From an uncultured Chloracidobacterium sp. (GTDB taxonomy: Bacteria; Acidobacteriota; Blastocatellia; Pyrinomonadales; Pyrinomonadaceae): DNA of 64,000 nt. The stretch is from contig CAKZGE010000002.1 of assembly GCA_936914845.1 (NCBI GenBank), positions 124,001 through 188,000 on the forward strand, in the 5' to 3' direction. Made by a program: the position numbers and the translations under genes. Below are positions 8,591 through 16,771 of the stretch, piece by piece. Each line of letters begins with the position of its first letter. Position 1 is the stretch's first letter. The notes below the pieces were generated by a model. The model was not told the origin of the DNA, did not search any database, and saw only the letters and a program-made list of their open reading frames with translations.

Positions 8591-9652
8591 ATGGTGGCTC
8601 AAAAGAAGACCAAAGCCTCAAAGTTCCTTACCGTCCCGACGAGGCCGGTTCCGATCGATCGGGACCGTTCGGTGGCGGGTTTGCTTGAAAAGATGGAAGG
8701 CGCCGGGTTCGGTGCCAAGCAGCTTGCCGAAGCTCATCGCATTTGGCTTGATATGCTGGATGACAATTCGACCATCTACCTATGCGGTTCGGGCAATCTT
8801 ATAACGTCCGGCATGCGTCGGCTGATCGCTTACGTGATCAAGAACCGTTTCGTGGACGTGATCGTAATGTCCGGCACGGTGCTTTATCACGACATTCATG
8901 AAACGCTCGGCCGCAACCATTATCAGGGCCATCCGAGCATGAGCGACGAAGAGCTTTCGGCCGCAGATGTGGTACGCATGGGTGACACGCTGGCAAACAG
9001 CGAAGAATATCAGGAAGCCGACGAATGGATCGGCAGCGTCATCAACCAGCTTGACCTGACGCGGTCCTATTCCTACCGCGAATTTCTGCATCTGATGGGT
9101 CGCGAACTCGCGGAGATCGCCCATGAAGATGGCATTGTCACCGCGGCATTCAAATCTCGGATTCCGGTCTTTTGCCCCGATCTGGTCAGCACCGAATTAT
9201 CTGTCGGCATTGCCCGTGCTCGTTTTGAAAAGAAATCGCATCTCAGTTTTGATACGACCCAAGACGCGATGGATATGATGCAGATCGCGCAGAAAACACG
9301 CAATTCCGGTATCATCACGCTCGGCAGTGCCTGCAGCCAGAATATGGTCAACATGGCTGAGGTTTCGTCTTATATTACCCGTACCACGCCGCGCGGCCAT
9401 AAATACGCGATCTCGATCACCACGGATTCGGTGCCGCTCGATATCCGCACCCCTTCGTATGGCGGCAACCACACGGACCTGTTTGGAAAATTGCTTCGCG
9501 GAGCAACGACGGCATACGTGCCGAGCGACCCATCGATCGCTTTGCCCATGATCATTACCGCTCTTTCACAAACCGCCGCGAAATTTATGAAAGGCCGTAA
9601 GCGGCCGAACTTCGGTTTTGCCGGCAAGGACCTGACCGTGGACGTTCCCTAG
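8591..9652 (+). CDS. Deoxyhypusine synthase-family protein (probable homospermidine/polyamine enzyme)
   Basis: A 353-residue homologue of deoxyhypusine synthase, which transfers an aminobutyl group from spermidine using NAD. Visible blocks are GSGNLITSGMRRLIAYVI (NAD-binding start), HDIHETLGRNHY and SIALPMIITAL near the end. The family's catalytic lysine appears in DLFGKLL (Lys300). Bacteria have no eIF5A, the normal substrate, and bacterial homologues are reported to make homospermidine instead, so that is the best functional guess. Its position directly after arginine decarboxylase supports a polyamine role. A GGAGA ribosome site precedes the ATG, and an intrinsic terminator follows. Confidence 0.88.
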   Translation: MVAQKKTKASKFLTVPTRPVPIDRDRSVAGLLEKMEGAGFGAKQLAEAHRIWLDMLDDNSTIYLCGSGNLITSGMRRLIAYVIKNRFVDVIVMSGTVLYHDIHETLGRNHYQGHPSMSDEELSAADVVRMGDTLANSEEYQEADEWIGSVINQLDLTRSYSYREFLHLMGRELAEIAHEDGIVTAAFKSRIPVFCPDLVSTELSVGIARARFEKKSHLSFDTTQDAMDMMQIAQKTRNSGIITLGSACSQNMVNMAEVSSYITRTTPRGHKYAISITTDSVPLDIRTPSYGGNHTDLFGKLLRGATTAYVPSDPSIALPMIITALSQTAAKFMKGRKRPNFGFAGKDLTVDVP

Positions 9653-9674
9653 TTTGTCTATTGTCCGCATATTG

Positions 9675-9715
9675 AACAGCATCTCGCCGATCACCGCAGG
9701 TGCTGTTTTTATTTT
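9675..9715 (+). terminator. Intrinsic terminator after the polyamine gene pair
   Basis: Arms AACAGCA (9675-9681) and TGCTGTT (9701-9707) with a T-rich tail (TTTTTATTTT) about 25 bases after the DHS-family stop codon. Confidence 0.8.
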
Positions 9716-9803
9716 AAATTTTCGCAACATATTTGAACCTTGAACTGTTTAAAACGTATTTTGGGTGTATAGTTCATTTTTGAGTTATTTGGGAGATGAT
9801 CGA

Positions 9804-11282
9804 ATGTTGAACAAAAGAATTCCCTTTCTTCTGATATTGATCGGTGCGGCGTCCCTGGCGGGTTGCCGAGCTGGGTTTTTCGGTAATGAACAAGCTCCGC
9901 AGCCGAGCATGCCGGTAGCGGCACCACCGAGCCCCATCGTGGTCGATGGTGTTCGCACATCGTATGCGGATGTAGTTGAAAAAGCCTCGCCGGCTGTGGT
10001 CCGCATTGAAGCTGATCAGAAAGCTCGTCCGCAGGCACCTTCGCGCTCGCCGCTGGATGATTTCTTTCGTGGCCTGCCCGGACAAGGCGATCAGCAGCCG
10101 CGGCTTCAACGCGGACTTGGGTCGGGGGTCATCGTCAGTGCTGACGGCAGCATTTTGACCAATGCCCACGTAGTTGACGGAGCCGACAAGATCACTGTCC
10201 AATTGGCCGATAACAAGAGCTTCGAAGCCAAACTGATCGGCATTGATAAAGCAAGCGATCTGGCTGTTCTGAAGATCGAAGCGCAAAATATGCCGTATCT
10301 GACGCTCGGCAATTCCGACAGCGTTCGGGTTGGCGATATAGTTTTGGCCATCGGCAATCCGCTCGGAATTGGACAAAGCGTTACTGCCGGCATCATATCT
10401 GCGAAAGGCCGCCGCACCGGGTTAAGCGATGGGCAAAGCTACGAAGATTTCCTGCAAACGGACGCGCCGATCAACCGCGGAAATTCCGGCGGGGCTTTGG
10501 TAAATCTTAACGGTGAATTGATCGGGATCAATTCACAGATCCTTTCCGGTTCACCTTCCGGAGGCAATATCGGCATTGGTTTTTCGATACCTTCGAACAT
10601 GGCAAAATCGGTCATGGAACAGCTCTTAAAAGACGGCCGTGTTCGTCGCGGTTTTTTGGGGATCACGCTCCAGGATATCAATAGCGACCTCGCCCGAAGC
10701 TTTGAATTAAGCGACACCTCCGGAGTTCTGATCTCCGGTGTGCAGCCCAACGGCCCCGGCGACAAAGCGGGTCTCAAGGCAAAAGATATAATTACCGCGA
10801 TCAACGGCGAAAAGGTCGAAGACGGCAACGTGCTTCGCAACCGCATCGCCGGCACTACGCCGGACACAGAGGTCAAGCTTTCGATAATTCGTGATAAACA
10901 GCCGCAAGAGATCTCCGTCACCCTCGGCGAACTCAATCCGGAAACCGGCACCGCCAGCGGATCAACGAAGGGCGGCGACCGCAATGACGGATCTGCGGCC
11001 GGCGGCTCCAAACTCGGACTGAACTTACAGCCTTTGACTCCGCAGATCGCTAAAGAACTTGGAGTTGACCGCAGCAGCGGTCTCGTCGTGACGGGTGTCG
11101 ATGCCGAAGGCCCGGCGGCCGAGGCCGGGGTTGTTCGCGGTGACGTTATACTTGAGATAAATAATCAACCCGTCACATCGGTTGACAGCGTCACGTCGGC
11201 TCTGAGCGTCAGCGGCGATCGCCCGATACTGCTTTTCATCTCGCGCCGCGGACAAACGGTATTTCTTACGGTCGCTCCGTAA
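9804..11282 (+). CDS. HtrA/DegP-like periplasmic serine protease, lipid-anchored
   Basis: A 492-residue envelope protease and chaperone of the HtrA family (MEROPS S1C). The N-terminus is a lipoprotein signal ending in LAGC, so it is probably membrane tethered rather than soluble. The catalytic triad is complete: His122 in TNAHVVDG, Asp152 in SDLAVLKI and Ser228 in GNSGGAL. Two PDZ domains follow (about 270-370 and 400-490), the first starting around RRGFLGITLQD. The ATG at 9804 has GGGAG 8 bases upstream, so the earlier ATG of the frame is unlikely. A linker between the PDZ domains is rich in G, S and D. It would degrade misfolded envelope proteins. A strong terminator follows. Confidence 0.95.
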   Translation: MLNKRIPFLLILIGAASLAGCRAGFFGNEQAPQPSMPVAAPPSPIVVDGVRTSYADVVEKASPAVVRIEADQKARPQAPSRSPLDDFFRGLPGQGDQQPRLQRGLGSGVIVSADGSILTNAHVVDGADKITVQLADNKSFEAKLIGIDKASDLAVLKIEAQNMPYLTLGNSDSVRVGDIVLAIGNPLGIGQSVTAGIISAKGRRTGLSDGQSYEDFLQTDAPINRGNSGGALVNLNGELIGINSQILSGSPSGGNIGIGFSIPSNMAKSVMEQLLKDGRVRRGFLGITLQDINSDLARSFELSDTSGVLISGVQPNGPGDKAGLKAKDIITAINGEKVEDGNVLRNRIAGTTPDTEVKLSIIRDKQPQEISVTLGELNPETGTASGSTKGGDRNDGSAAGGSKLGLNLQPLTPQIAKELGVDRSSGLVVTGVDAEGPAAEAGVVRGDVILEINNQPVTSVDSVTSALSVSGDRPILLFISRRGQTVFLTVAP

Positions 11283-11310
11283 GCGAACGGCGTCCTGCAT
11301 AGTTTCAACG

Positions 11311-11345
11311 GCGGGTATGGGTTAAAGTCTCATACCCGCTTTCCT
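11311..11345 (+). terminator. Intrinsic terminator after the HtrA-like gene
   Basis: Nine-base perfect arms GCGGGTATG (11311-11319) and CATACCCGC (11331-11339), then a T-rich tail, about 30 bases after the stop. Confidence 0.8.
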
Positions 11346-11416
11346 TCGTTCAAAAACCTTTCGAAGCGACGAAAGATTCTTTGTTTTTAACGCCAAGTGT
11401 GGTTAAATTCTCGTTT

Positions 11417-11932
11417 ATGTGGAATCGCATTTATCTCGGCGTTCTTTTGTTGGCGGTACTGATCACCGGCTCGCTGCATTGGTATGCACTAAGCTGGCTC
11501 GGCAGCATCGCCGGGCCGCAATCTGTTATTCCCCAATATTGGACATTTTCTTCGCTTGGCCTTTCAGCACTGGTCATAATCTCTCTCATCCTTTTGCTGA
11601 TCGGCGCAATTTCATTTTGGACGGTCCGATCCTCGTGGCAGTTGTGGACGACGCTGGCATTTTTTGTTCTTTTTACGGGTTTGCGGTATTTTTATATCTA
11701 TCCTCACTATGCGTTGTATCTTGAAGCAAATCGCATGACCGATAGCGGCATGATCAGTGCTACCGCTACGGGGTTGGTATTGATAATTTTTGGCGTCGCG
11801 GTCGTATTTATCACCAATTTCGTTCTGCAGCGGATGTACGACAAAATGTATCCGGTTCCCGTTCCTACGGTCGAATCGGATGGCCCGGCCGACGGATCCG
11901 AAACAGAACGGCGGAAAAGCGACGCCATCTGA
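11417..11932 (+). CDS. Four-helix inner-membrane protein, unknown function
   Basis: A 171-residue protein starting MWNRIYLGVLL, with four hydrophobic segments (about residues 5-25, 45-70, 78-100 and 115-140) and a charged C-terminal tail rich in P, D, E and R. It is not recognised as a named family. The ATG at 11417 was chosen because the frame upstream of it is not conserved-looking and the hydrophobic helix begins right after it. The next gene starts 22 bases downstream, so the two may be co-transcribed. Confidence 0.65.
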   Translation: MWNRIYLGVLLLAVLITGSLHWYALSWLGSIAGPQSVIPQYWTFSSLGLSALVIISLILLLIGAISFWTVRSSWQLWTTLAFFVLFTGLRYFYIYPHYALYLEANRMTDSGMISATATGLVLIIFGVAVVFITNFVLQRMYDKMYPVPVPTVESDGPADGSETERRKSDAI

Positions 11933-11954
11933 CCACCATTCATTTTGTCGATCT

Positions 11955-12470
11955 ATGAAACAAATTTTACTTGTAATTGCCATTCTGCTTTGCGGCACCT
12001 TCGCCTATTCACAGACCAAGAGCGTCTATACACAGCTGACGGACAAAAGTTGTAAAACGCTGGAAATGAACCCTGATGAAGGCGGCTCATACAAAGGCGA
12101 ATGCAAGGGCGTTGGCGGCTATAAACTATATCTGATCGAAGGTGACCTCCGGCAGTCCATTGATGTGGTTACGCCGGATAGAAAAGTTCAGCCGTTGCAA
12201 TTTTGGCAATTCAACGGCGGTTTTTCGGCCGTCGGTGACCGCGCCGAATGGATCACGGCCGGCGGTGCCCCGACTGCTCTGATCGTGCGTTTCAATATTA
12301 CGAACGGTGAAGATCCATTGGCTCCGCGCATCTCGTATCTGATGGTGTCAAAGATCGCCCGGAACGGTTCGTGCGTAGTGGATATGATCGCACCCGGTAA
12401 ACAGCAAAATGTTTTGGCTCGGAGATCAGCAGCCAAAGCTCTCTCGATGCCCTGCCGGCCGACTTCCTGA
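11955..12470 (+). CDS. Secreted protein, unknown function
   Basis: A 171-residue protein with a clean Sec signal peptide (MKQILLVIAILLCGTFAYSQ, cleavage likely after AYS or SQ). The mature part starts TKSVYTQLTDKSCKTLE and has paired cysteines (CKTLEMNPDEGG...ECKGVGGY) that could form a disulfide in the periplasm. No known domain is recognised. The start at 11955 is set by the signal peptide; the frame extends upstream through the end of the four-helix protein gene. Confidence 0.65.
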   Translation: MKQILLVIAILLCGTFAYSQTKSVYTQLTDKSCKTLEMNPDEGGSYKGECKGVGGYKLYLIEGDLRQSIDVVTPDRKVQPLQFWQFNGGFSAVGDRAEWITAGGAPTALIVRFNITNGEDPLAPRISYLMVSKIARNGSCVVDMIAPGKQQNVLARRSAAKALSMPCRPTS

Positions 12471-12554
12471 ACGATGTTTCATAAACGCCGGCGTGGTACT
12501 ATTGATTCTCAATAAATTTTCGCAATCTTTTAACATACTGGAGATATACAATAA

Positions 12555-13325
12555 ATGGAATGGCTTGCTGACCCGCAGATATGGATCGCATTCGCTACTC
12601 TGACCGTACTCGAACTCGTCCTCGGCATCGATAATGTAATTTTTATATCGATACTGGCCGGGCGTCTGCCTGTTAGCCAACAAGCGAAGGCCCGGTATAT
12701 CGGGTTGGCTTTGGCTCTGGTCATGCGCGTCATCTTACTCTTTTCGCTTAGTTGGGTGATGGGATTGACCGCTCCTCTCGTCAATCTATTTGGTTTCGAT
12801 CTTTCGGGCCGCGACCTCATCCTGTTGATCGGCGGATTGTTTCTGATCGGCAAGAGCACCCACGAGATACATGGTTCGCTGGAAGGCGAGAATGCCCACG
12901 AAGACCCAAGCGCACCTAAAGCGTCATTCAATTCGGTGATCATACAGATCATGCTGCTTGATATCGTGTTCTCGCTCGATTCTGTCATCACAGCAGTCGG
13001 TATGGTGCAGCACATAGAGATCATGATCGCCGCCGTCGTCATATCTATTTTGGCGATGATGGCATTTGCCGGTAAGATCGGAGATTTCGTTCATCGACAT
13101 CCGACCGTGAAAATGCTTGCTCTTGCATTTCTGTTGCTAATCGGTTTCACGCTCGTAGCCGAAGGCCTGCATCAACACATTCCGAAGGGCTATATTTACT
13201 TCGCAATGGCATTTTCGGTGCTGGTCGAATTTTTGAATATGCGGCTTCGTAAAAAACGTGATGCACCGGTCGAATTGCATTCGCCCTATTCGATCCATCA
13301 GTCGCAGCAGGGCTCGAGCAAATGA
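12555..13325 (+). CDS. TerC-family integral membrane protein
   Basis: A 256-residue membrane protein of the TerC/YoaE type, a family linked to metal (often manganese) export during secretion and to tellurite resistance. Seven or so hydrophobic segments are visible. Conserved acidic motifs sit inside them: VLELVLGIDNVIF in the first helix and LLDIVFSLDSVITAVG in the middle, which are the family's metal-site signatures. A loop of about 40 residues rich in E and H separates the halves. The start has TGGAG upstream. It is alone on its strand between two unrelated secreted proteins. The transported ion is not shown by the sequence. Confidence 0.9.
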   Translation: MEWLADPQIWIAFATLTVLELVLGIDNVIFISILAGRLPVSQQAKARYIGLALALVMRVILLFSLSWVMGLTAPLVNLFGFDLSGRDLILLIGGLFLIGKSTHEIHGSLEGENAHEDPSAPKASFNSVIIQIMLLDIVFSLDSVITAVGMVQHIEIMIAAVVISILAMMAFAGKIGDFVHRHPTVKMLALAFLLLIGFTLVAEGLHQHIPKGYIYFAMAFSVLVEFLNMRLRKKRDAPVELHSPYSIHQSQQGSSK

Positions 13326-13394
13326 TCTGATCACCCTTGTATCTAAAGCCTAGCGGTGGCCGCCGGAAACGGTCACCGTATTTTCTACAATACA

Positions 13395-14012
13395 ATGCGT
13401 ACCTCTTTTCTGTTTCTACTCCTATTTTTGATTCAAGCCGCGGCATGCTCTCTTACCAAAGCTCCGGAGACCGCACCGCTGACAGATTTCGATCGTTTTC
13501 CGGCAGCCGATGTCTGTGTCTATCCTAAGCTTTCGATCAGCAAACGGATGCAGGTTCTGGGTGAAGGATCTTGGAGCCCGCGGCTGCCAGACGCAGCAGA
13601 CGATACATATACCTGTTCGTCCGTTCCGCTCCGTTCCGTTCTTGGCTCAAGCGAAAACGGACAGACAGCCGTCGAATTTTCCGCATCCGGCTTAAAAGAT
13701 GGAGCATCTGTCATAAATGTCGCCTACCAAGCGGATCTTTCTTCGCCCGACCCCTACGAAACGACCTATCGAACGATGTACGTAGCATTTGCAGATGAAA
13801 TGGTTCAGGCCGCCCTAGGAAAGCCCGCACCGGAACTACTTAAGAAAAAGCTCGCCAATCTTGAAAGCTATTCTGGTTTTGGAAAGGACGCCGGTGAGAA
13901 TTTTGATGTCGGCAAAGGCTTTATAACGGTCAATCGTTATATTTCAGAAGATAAAACCCGGATCGCGGCCGAAGTCCTTATTTTTCCCGACCAGAAAATG
14001 AAGCTTAAATAG
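13395..14012 (+). CDS. Lipoprotein, unknown function
   Basis: A 205-residue protein starting MRTSFLFLLLFLIQAAAC, a lipoprotein signal with the lipobox QAAAC. The mature part has a few cysteines (DVCVYPKL, DTYTCSS) and alternating beta-like stretches, but no known domain is seen. The start at 13395 is fixed by the signal. It ends 9 bases before the convergent lpxD stop. Confidence 0.7.
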   Translation: MRTSFLFLLLFLIQAAACSLTKAPETAPLTDFDRFPAADVCVYPKLSISKRMQVLGEGSWSPRLPDAADDTYTCSSVPLRSVLGSSENGQTAVEFSASGLKDGASVINVAYQADLSSPDPYETTYRTMYVAFADEMVQAALGKPAPELLKKKLANLESYSGFGKDAGENFDVGKGFITVNRYISEDKTRIAAEVLIFPDQKMKLK

Positions 14013-14021
14013 CAGCCGGCA

Positions 14022-14981
14022 TTACTTTTTCATTTCCAGCAGCCGCTTTAGTTCTTTGACCTGGGCCTTGAGTCGTTCGATGCTTTTGACGTGAGCATTC
14101 TGCCGCTTATATTCGTCGAGGGGCTGGATCGGTGTTCCCCACCAGATACCGGGCCGGACGATCTTTCCGGGCAATATGCCGGCTTGCGAACCGATAACGG
14201 CACCGCTCTGAACACGAACATGATCGCCAAACCCGACCTGGCCGCCGATCACACAGCCGTCTTCGATGACAACGCTGCCGGAGATCCCTGTTTGGGCGGC
14301 GATAACACAATCTCGGCCGATGTTTACGTTGTGTCCGACCTGAACCAGATTATCTATCTTAGTTCCGGCTCCGATACGGGTCTCACCCAATGCCCCTCTA
14401 TCGACACAGCTATTGGCTCCGATCTGTACCCGGTCCTCTATCACAACGCGGCCGATCTGGGGAAACTGTACGTATGACCCGTCTTCCCGCCGAACATAGC
14501 CGAAACCGTCCGCCCCTATCACACAGCCGGCATGAATGACGCAATCGCGCCCGACCTGTGTTCCGCGATAGAGAACGGCATTAGCAAATATCTTAGTGCC
14601 GGCACCGATCGAGCAGCCGTCTTCGATCACCACACCCGCAAATATACGGCAGCCTTCGCCGATGACAACGTCCTTTCCGATGCTTGCCTGAGCATCTATC
14701 ACGGTTTCGCTCGAACGATATTCTTTTTGCAAAACCGCAGCCAGTTCCGCAAAAGCAAGTTTCGGGTCTTTTACGACTATCGAATTCGGGATCTGCGAAC
14801 GATCTGCCGCCGCGGAAACAAGCACGCCCGAGGCTCCCGTTGGCGGTACCGTTTCGGAGCCTTGATAAAAGGCTATGTCGGCAACGCCCGCATTCGCCAG
14901 ACCGGCAATGCCAGTGATCTCAGCATTGCCGTCGCCAAACAATTCCCCACCGACCAATTCTGCTATCTCTGTGAGTTTCAT
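14022..14981 (-). CDS. lpxD: UDP-3-O-acylglucosamine N-acyltransferase (first copy)
   Basis: This enzyme adds the second acyl chain to UDP-3-O-acylglucosamine from acyl-ACP in lipid A synthesis. A 319-residue left-handed beta-helix with many hexapeptide repeats (V-I-E-D-G-C, V-I-G-A). The N-terminal uridine-binding domain starts MKLTEIAELVGGE. The catalytic histidine is in NLVQVGHNVNIG. The C-terminus is a charged helix (VKELKRLLEMKK). It is followed on the same strand by the STAS gene and lpxB, so a lipid A group is plausible. A second lpxD lies at 48276-49313, and the two differ in length and in their C-terminal regions. Confidence 0.95.
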   Translation of the reverse strand: MKLTEIAELVGGELFGDGNAEITGIAGLANAGVADIAFYQGSETVPPTGASGVLVSAAADRSQIPNSIVVKDPKLAFAELAAVLQKEYRSSETVIDAQASIGKDVVIGEGCRIFAGVVIEDGCSIGAGTKIFANAVLYRGTQVGRDCVIHAGCVIGADGFGYVRREDGSYVQFPQIGRVVIEDRVQIGANSCVDRGALGETRIGAGTKIDNLVQVGHNVNIGRDCVIAAQTGISGSVVIEDGCVIGGQVGFGDHVRVQSGAVIGSQAGILPGKIVRPGIWWGTPIQPLDEYKRQNAHVKSIERLKAQVKELKRLLEMKK

Positions 14982-15001
14982 TCCAAAATGCGTAAATTCT
15001 T

Positions 15002-15283
15002 TTAAGGTGCCGTACGTTCAGCGGCATCAATGGCCGATTGCAGAAAGATCTCCATACCGACGATCGATACACCGGGCCGTTTTTCGATGCGTTTCAACAC
15101 TGGAGCCGATTCGCTGTCTAAAAAATCGAGGTCTGCCAGATCGAGTGTTACCGGTTTGCCCGTCTCTTCTATCATTTGCGAGGCAAGCCTTTCGAGCAAA
15201 ACCGCATCTTCCATCAGCATATCGCCTTCGATACGCAGATATGTTCTATCTTCCGCGTCGGTCTGAATTATATTTGTCGGCAT
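15002..15283 (-). CDS. STAS-domain protein (anti-sigma factor antagonist-like)
   Basis: A 93-residue protein from the ATG at 15283. The arrangement TYLRIEGDMLMEDAVLLERL, then VTLDLADLDFLDSESAPVL, follows the STAS fold of SpoIIAA-like antagonists. The position used for phosphorylation in that family appears as DSESA. Such proteins relay partner-switching signals, but no anti-sigma kinase is near, so its partner is unknown. It sits between lpxD and lpxB on the same strand, which may simply be operon packing. Confidence 0.7.
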   Translation of the reverse strand: MPTNIIQTDAEDRTYLRIEGDMLMEDAVLLERLASQMIEETGKPVTLDLADLDFLDSESAPVLKRIEKRPGVSIVGMEIFLQSAIDAAERTAP

Positions 15284-15363
15284 ATGGTTTAGCCTCTTGG
15301 ATGCCTTGAATACGCATCGGGTGCGACCGAGGTTCAAAAAAATGACGATCCTTGGTCTTGATC

Positions 15364-16524
15364 CTAGCTTTCGGCGATCTTCAAAACCAGTTCGGCCGCT
15401 TTTTGCGATGCACCGCCGCTGCCCAATTTATCCCTAACCAATTTCAGTTCGCGCCGCATTTCCGCATTCACCTGCCCCTCGAGCAGCCGCAGCATTTCCG
15501 CAGCCAATGCCGCGGGCGTTAGATCATCCTGTATCAATTCCTTCGCTAGGCGATATTCGGCTATCAGGTTGACGAGCCCGAAATGCTCGACGGTTATCAA
15601 CGGTCGGAGAATTTTATAATTCAATTTCGTCCCTTTGTAAACGATAGCCATCGGTGTGCCGATGATCCCTGTCTCCAGCGTGGCCGTCCCGCTGGCGACC
15701 GCCGCGACATCCGACGCGTTCAAAAGATCATATGTTTGATCCAAAACGACCTTTAGGGTTGCCGGCTTCTCCTTTGCTTCGCCGATCAATTGCCGGATCT
15801 CGTCGGACCGCTTTTCGGTTGCCGCCGCCACCGCGAACTGTGCATCCGGCCGTTCAGCTTCTATCTGCACCGCCGCCGCCAGCATTTCCGGCAGGATCTT
15901 TGCCACTTCCTTGTGGCGGCTGCCGGGCAAAAGCGCTATCAGAGGCCGGCCCGGGTCGAGATCGTTTACCGCACAAAATTCTTTCGGGCTTTTTTCAGCA
16001 GATACCTCCGCCGTCAGCGGGTTGCCGACATATTCCACCTTGTGGACGCCTCTTTCGGCATACCATGCCTTTTCAAAAGGCAAGATCGATATCAATAGAT
16101 CGACGTACCTGCTGATGGTGCTGATCCGGTATTGCCGCCATGCCCACAGTTGTGGAGAAATGTAATATACGACCTTGATGCCCTCTTTGCTTAGAGCTTT
16201 CGCCAGCCGCAAGTTGAATTCCGGGAAATCGACCAATACCGCGACCGATGGCCTCCGCGTCCGGGCGGCCGCCTTGAGTTTTGTAAATGCGTTCCAGAAC
16301 ATCGGCAAGGCCTTTGCGATCTCAGGCAGGCCGATCACCGAAAAGGCGTCAGCACCGACCGTCGGCTCAACTCCCGCTCGCCGCATTTGCGGGCCCGCTG
16401 AACCAAAAAAGACCACCTTTTGCTCGGGTCGCAGATCGTTTATGGCATGCACCAACCTTGCCGCGTGAGCATCGCCGGAGGCCTCACCCGCTACTATCAT
16501 TATCTGTATTTGTTCTTCCGGCAT
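15364..16524 (-). CDS. lpxB: Lipid-A-disaccharide synthase
   Basis: A GT19 glycosyltransferase that joins lipid X and UDP-diacylglucosamine to give lipid A disaccharide at the inner membrane face. A 386-residue protein with the family start MIVAGEASGDAHAARL, the motif ALLPGSRHKEV, and VAAVASGTATLETGIIGTPM near the donor site. The length is normal. The start ATG at 16524 lies just before the opening motif and there is no better alternative. It is the first gene of the lpxB-STAS-lpxD minus-strand group, divergent from the TolB-like secreted gene. Confidence 0.97.
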   Translation of the reverse strand: MPEEQIQIMIVAGEASGDAHAARLVHAINDLRPEQKVVFFGSAGPQMRRAGVEPTVGADAFSVIGLPEIAKALPMFWNAFTKLKAAARTRRPSVAVLVDFPEFNLRLAKALSKEGIKVVYYISPQLWAWRQYRISTISRYVDLLISILPFEKAWYAERGVHKVEYVGNPLTAEVSAEKSPKEFCAVNDLDPGRPLIALLPGSRHKEVAKILPEMLAAAVQIEAERPDAQFAVAAATEKRSDEIRQLIGEAKEKPATLKVVLDQTYDLLNASDVAAVASGTATLETGIIGTPMAIVYKGTKLNYKILRPLITVEHFGLVNLIAEYRLAKELIQDDLTPAALAAEMLRLLEGQVNAEMRRELKLVRDKLGSGGASQKAAELVLKIAES

Positions 16525-16771
16525 TCGTGCGATCGAATCTATACCTTACTACAAAACCTTTCTTCTCACTCTCTATGACAACCAATTCCTATCTCTTTCG
16601 CATCAAAGCCGTTGTTTTTACATTCTTTAGCGGGCAAGGTTTAGCCGGGCGGTGCTTGCACAGCGGCGTTTTAACAATTAAAATGCAAGTTTTGTGTTTG
16701 TGATAAATACACCGGCCTTTTTGCGGCCCGGATCGTTCTTATAAATTGGCGTATATATTTTGGAGGAGTTT

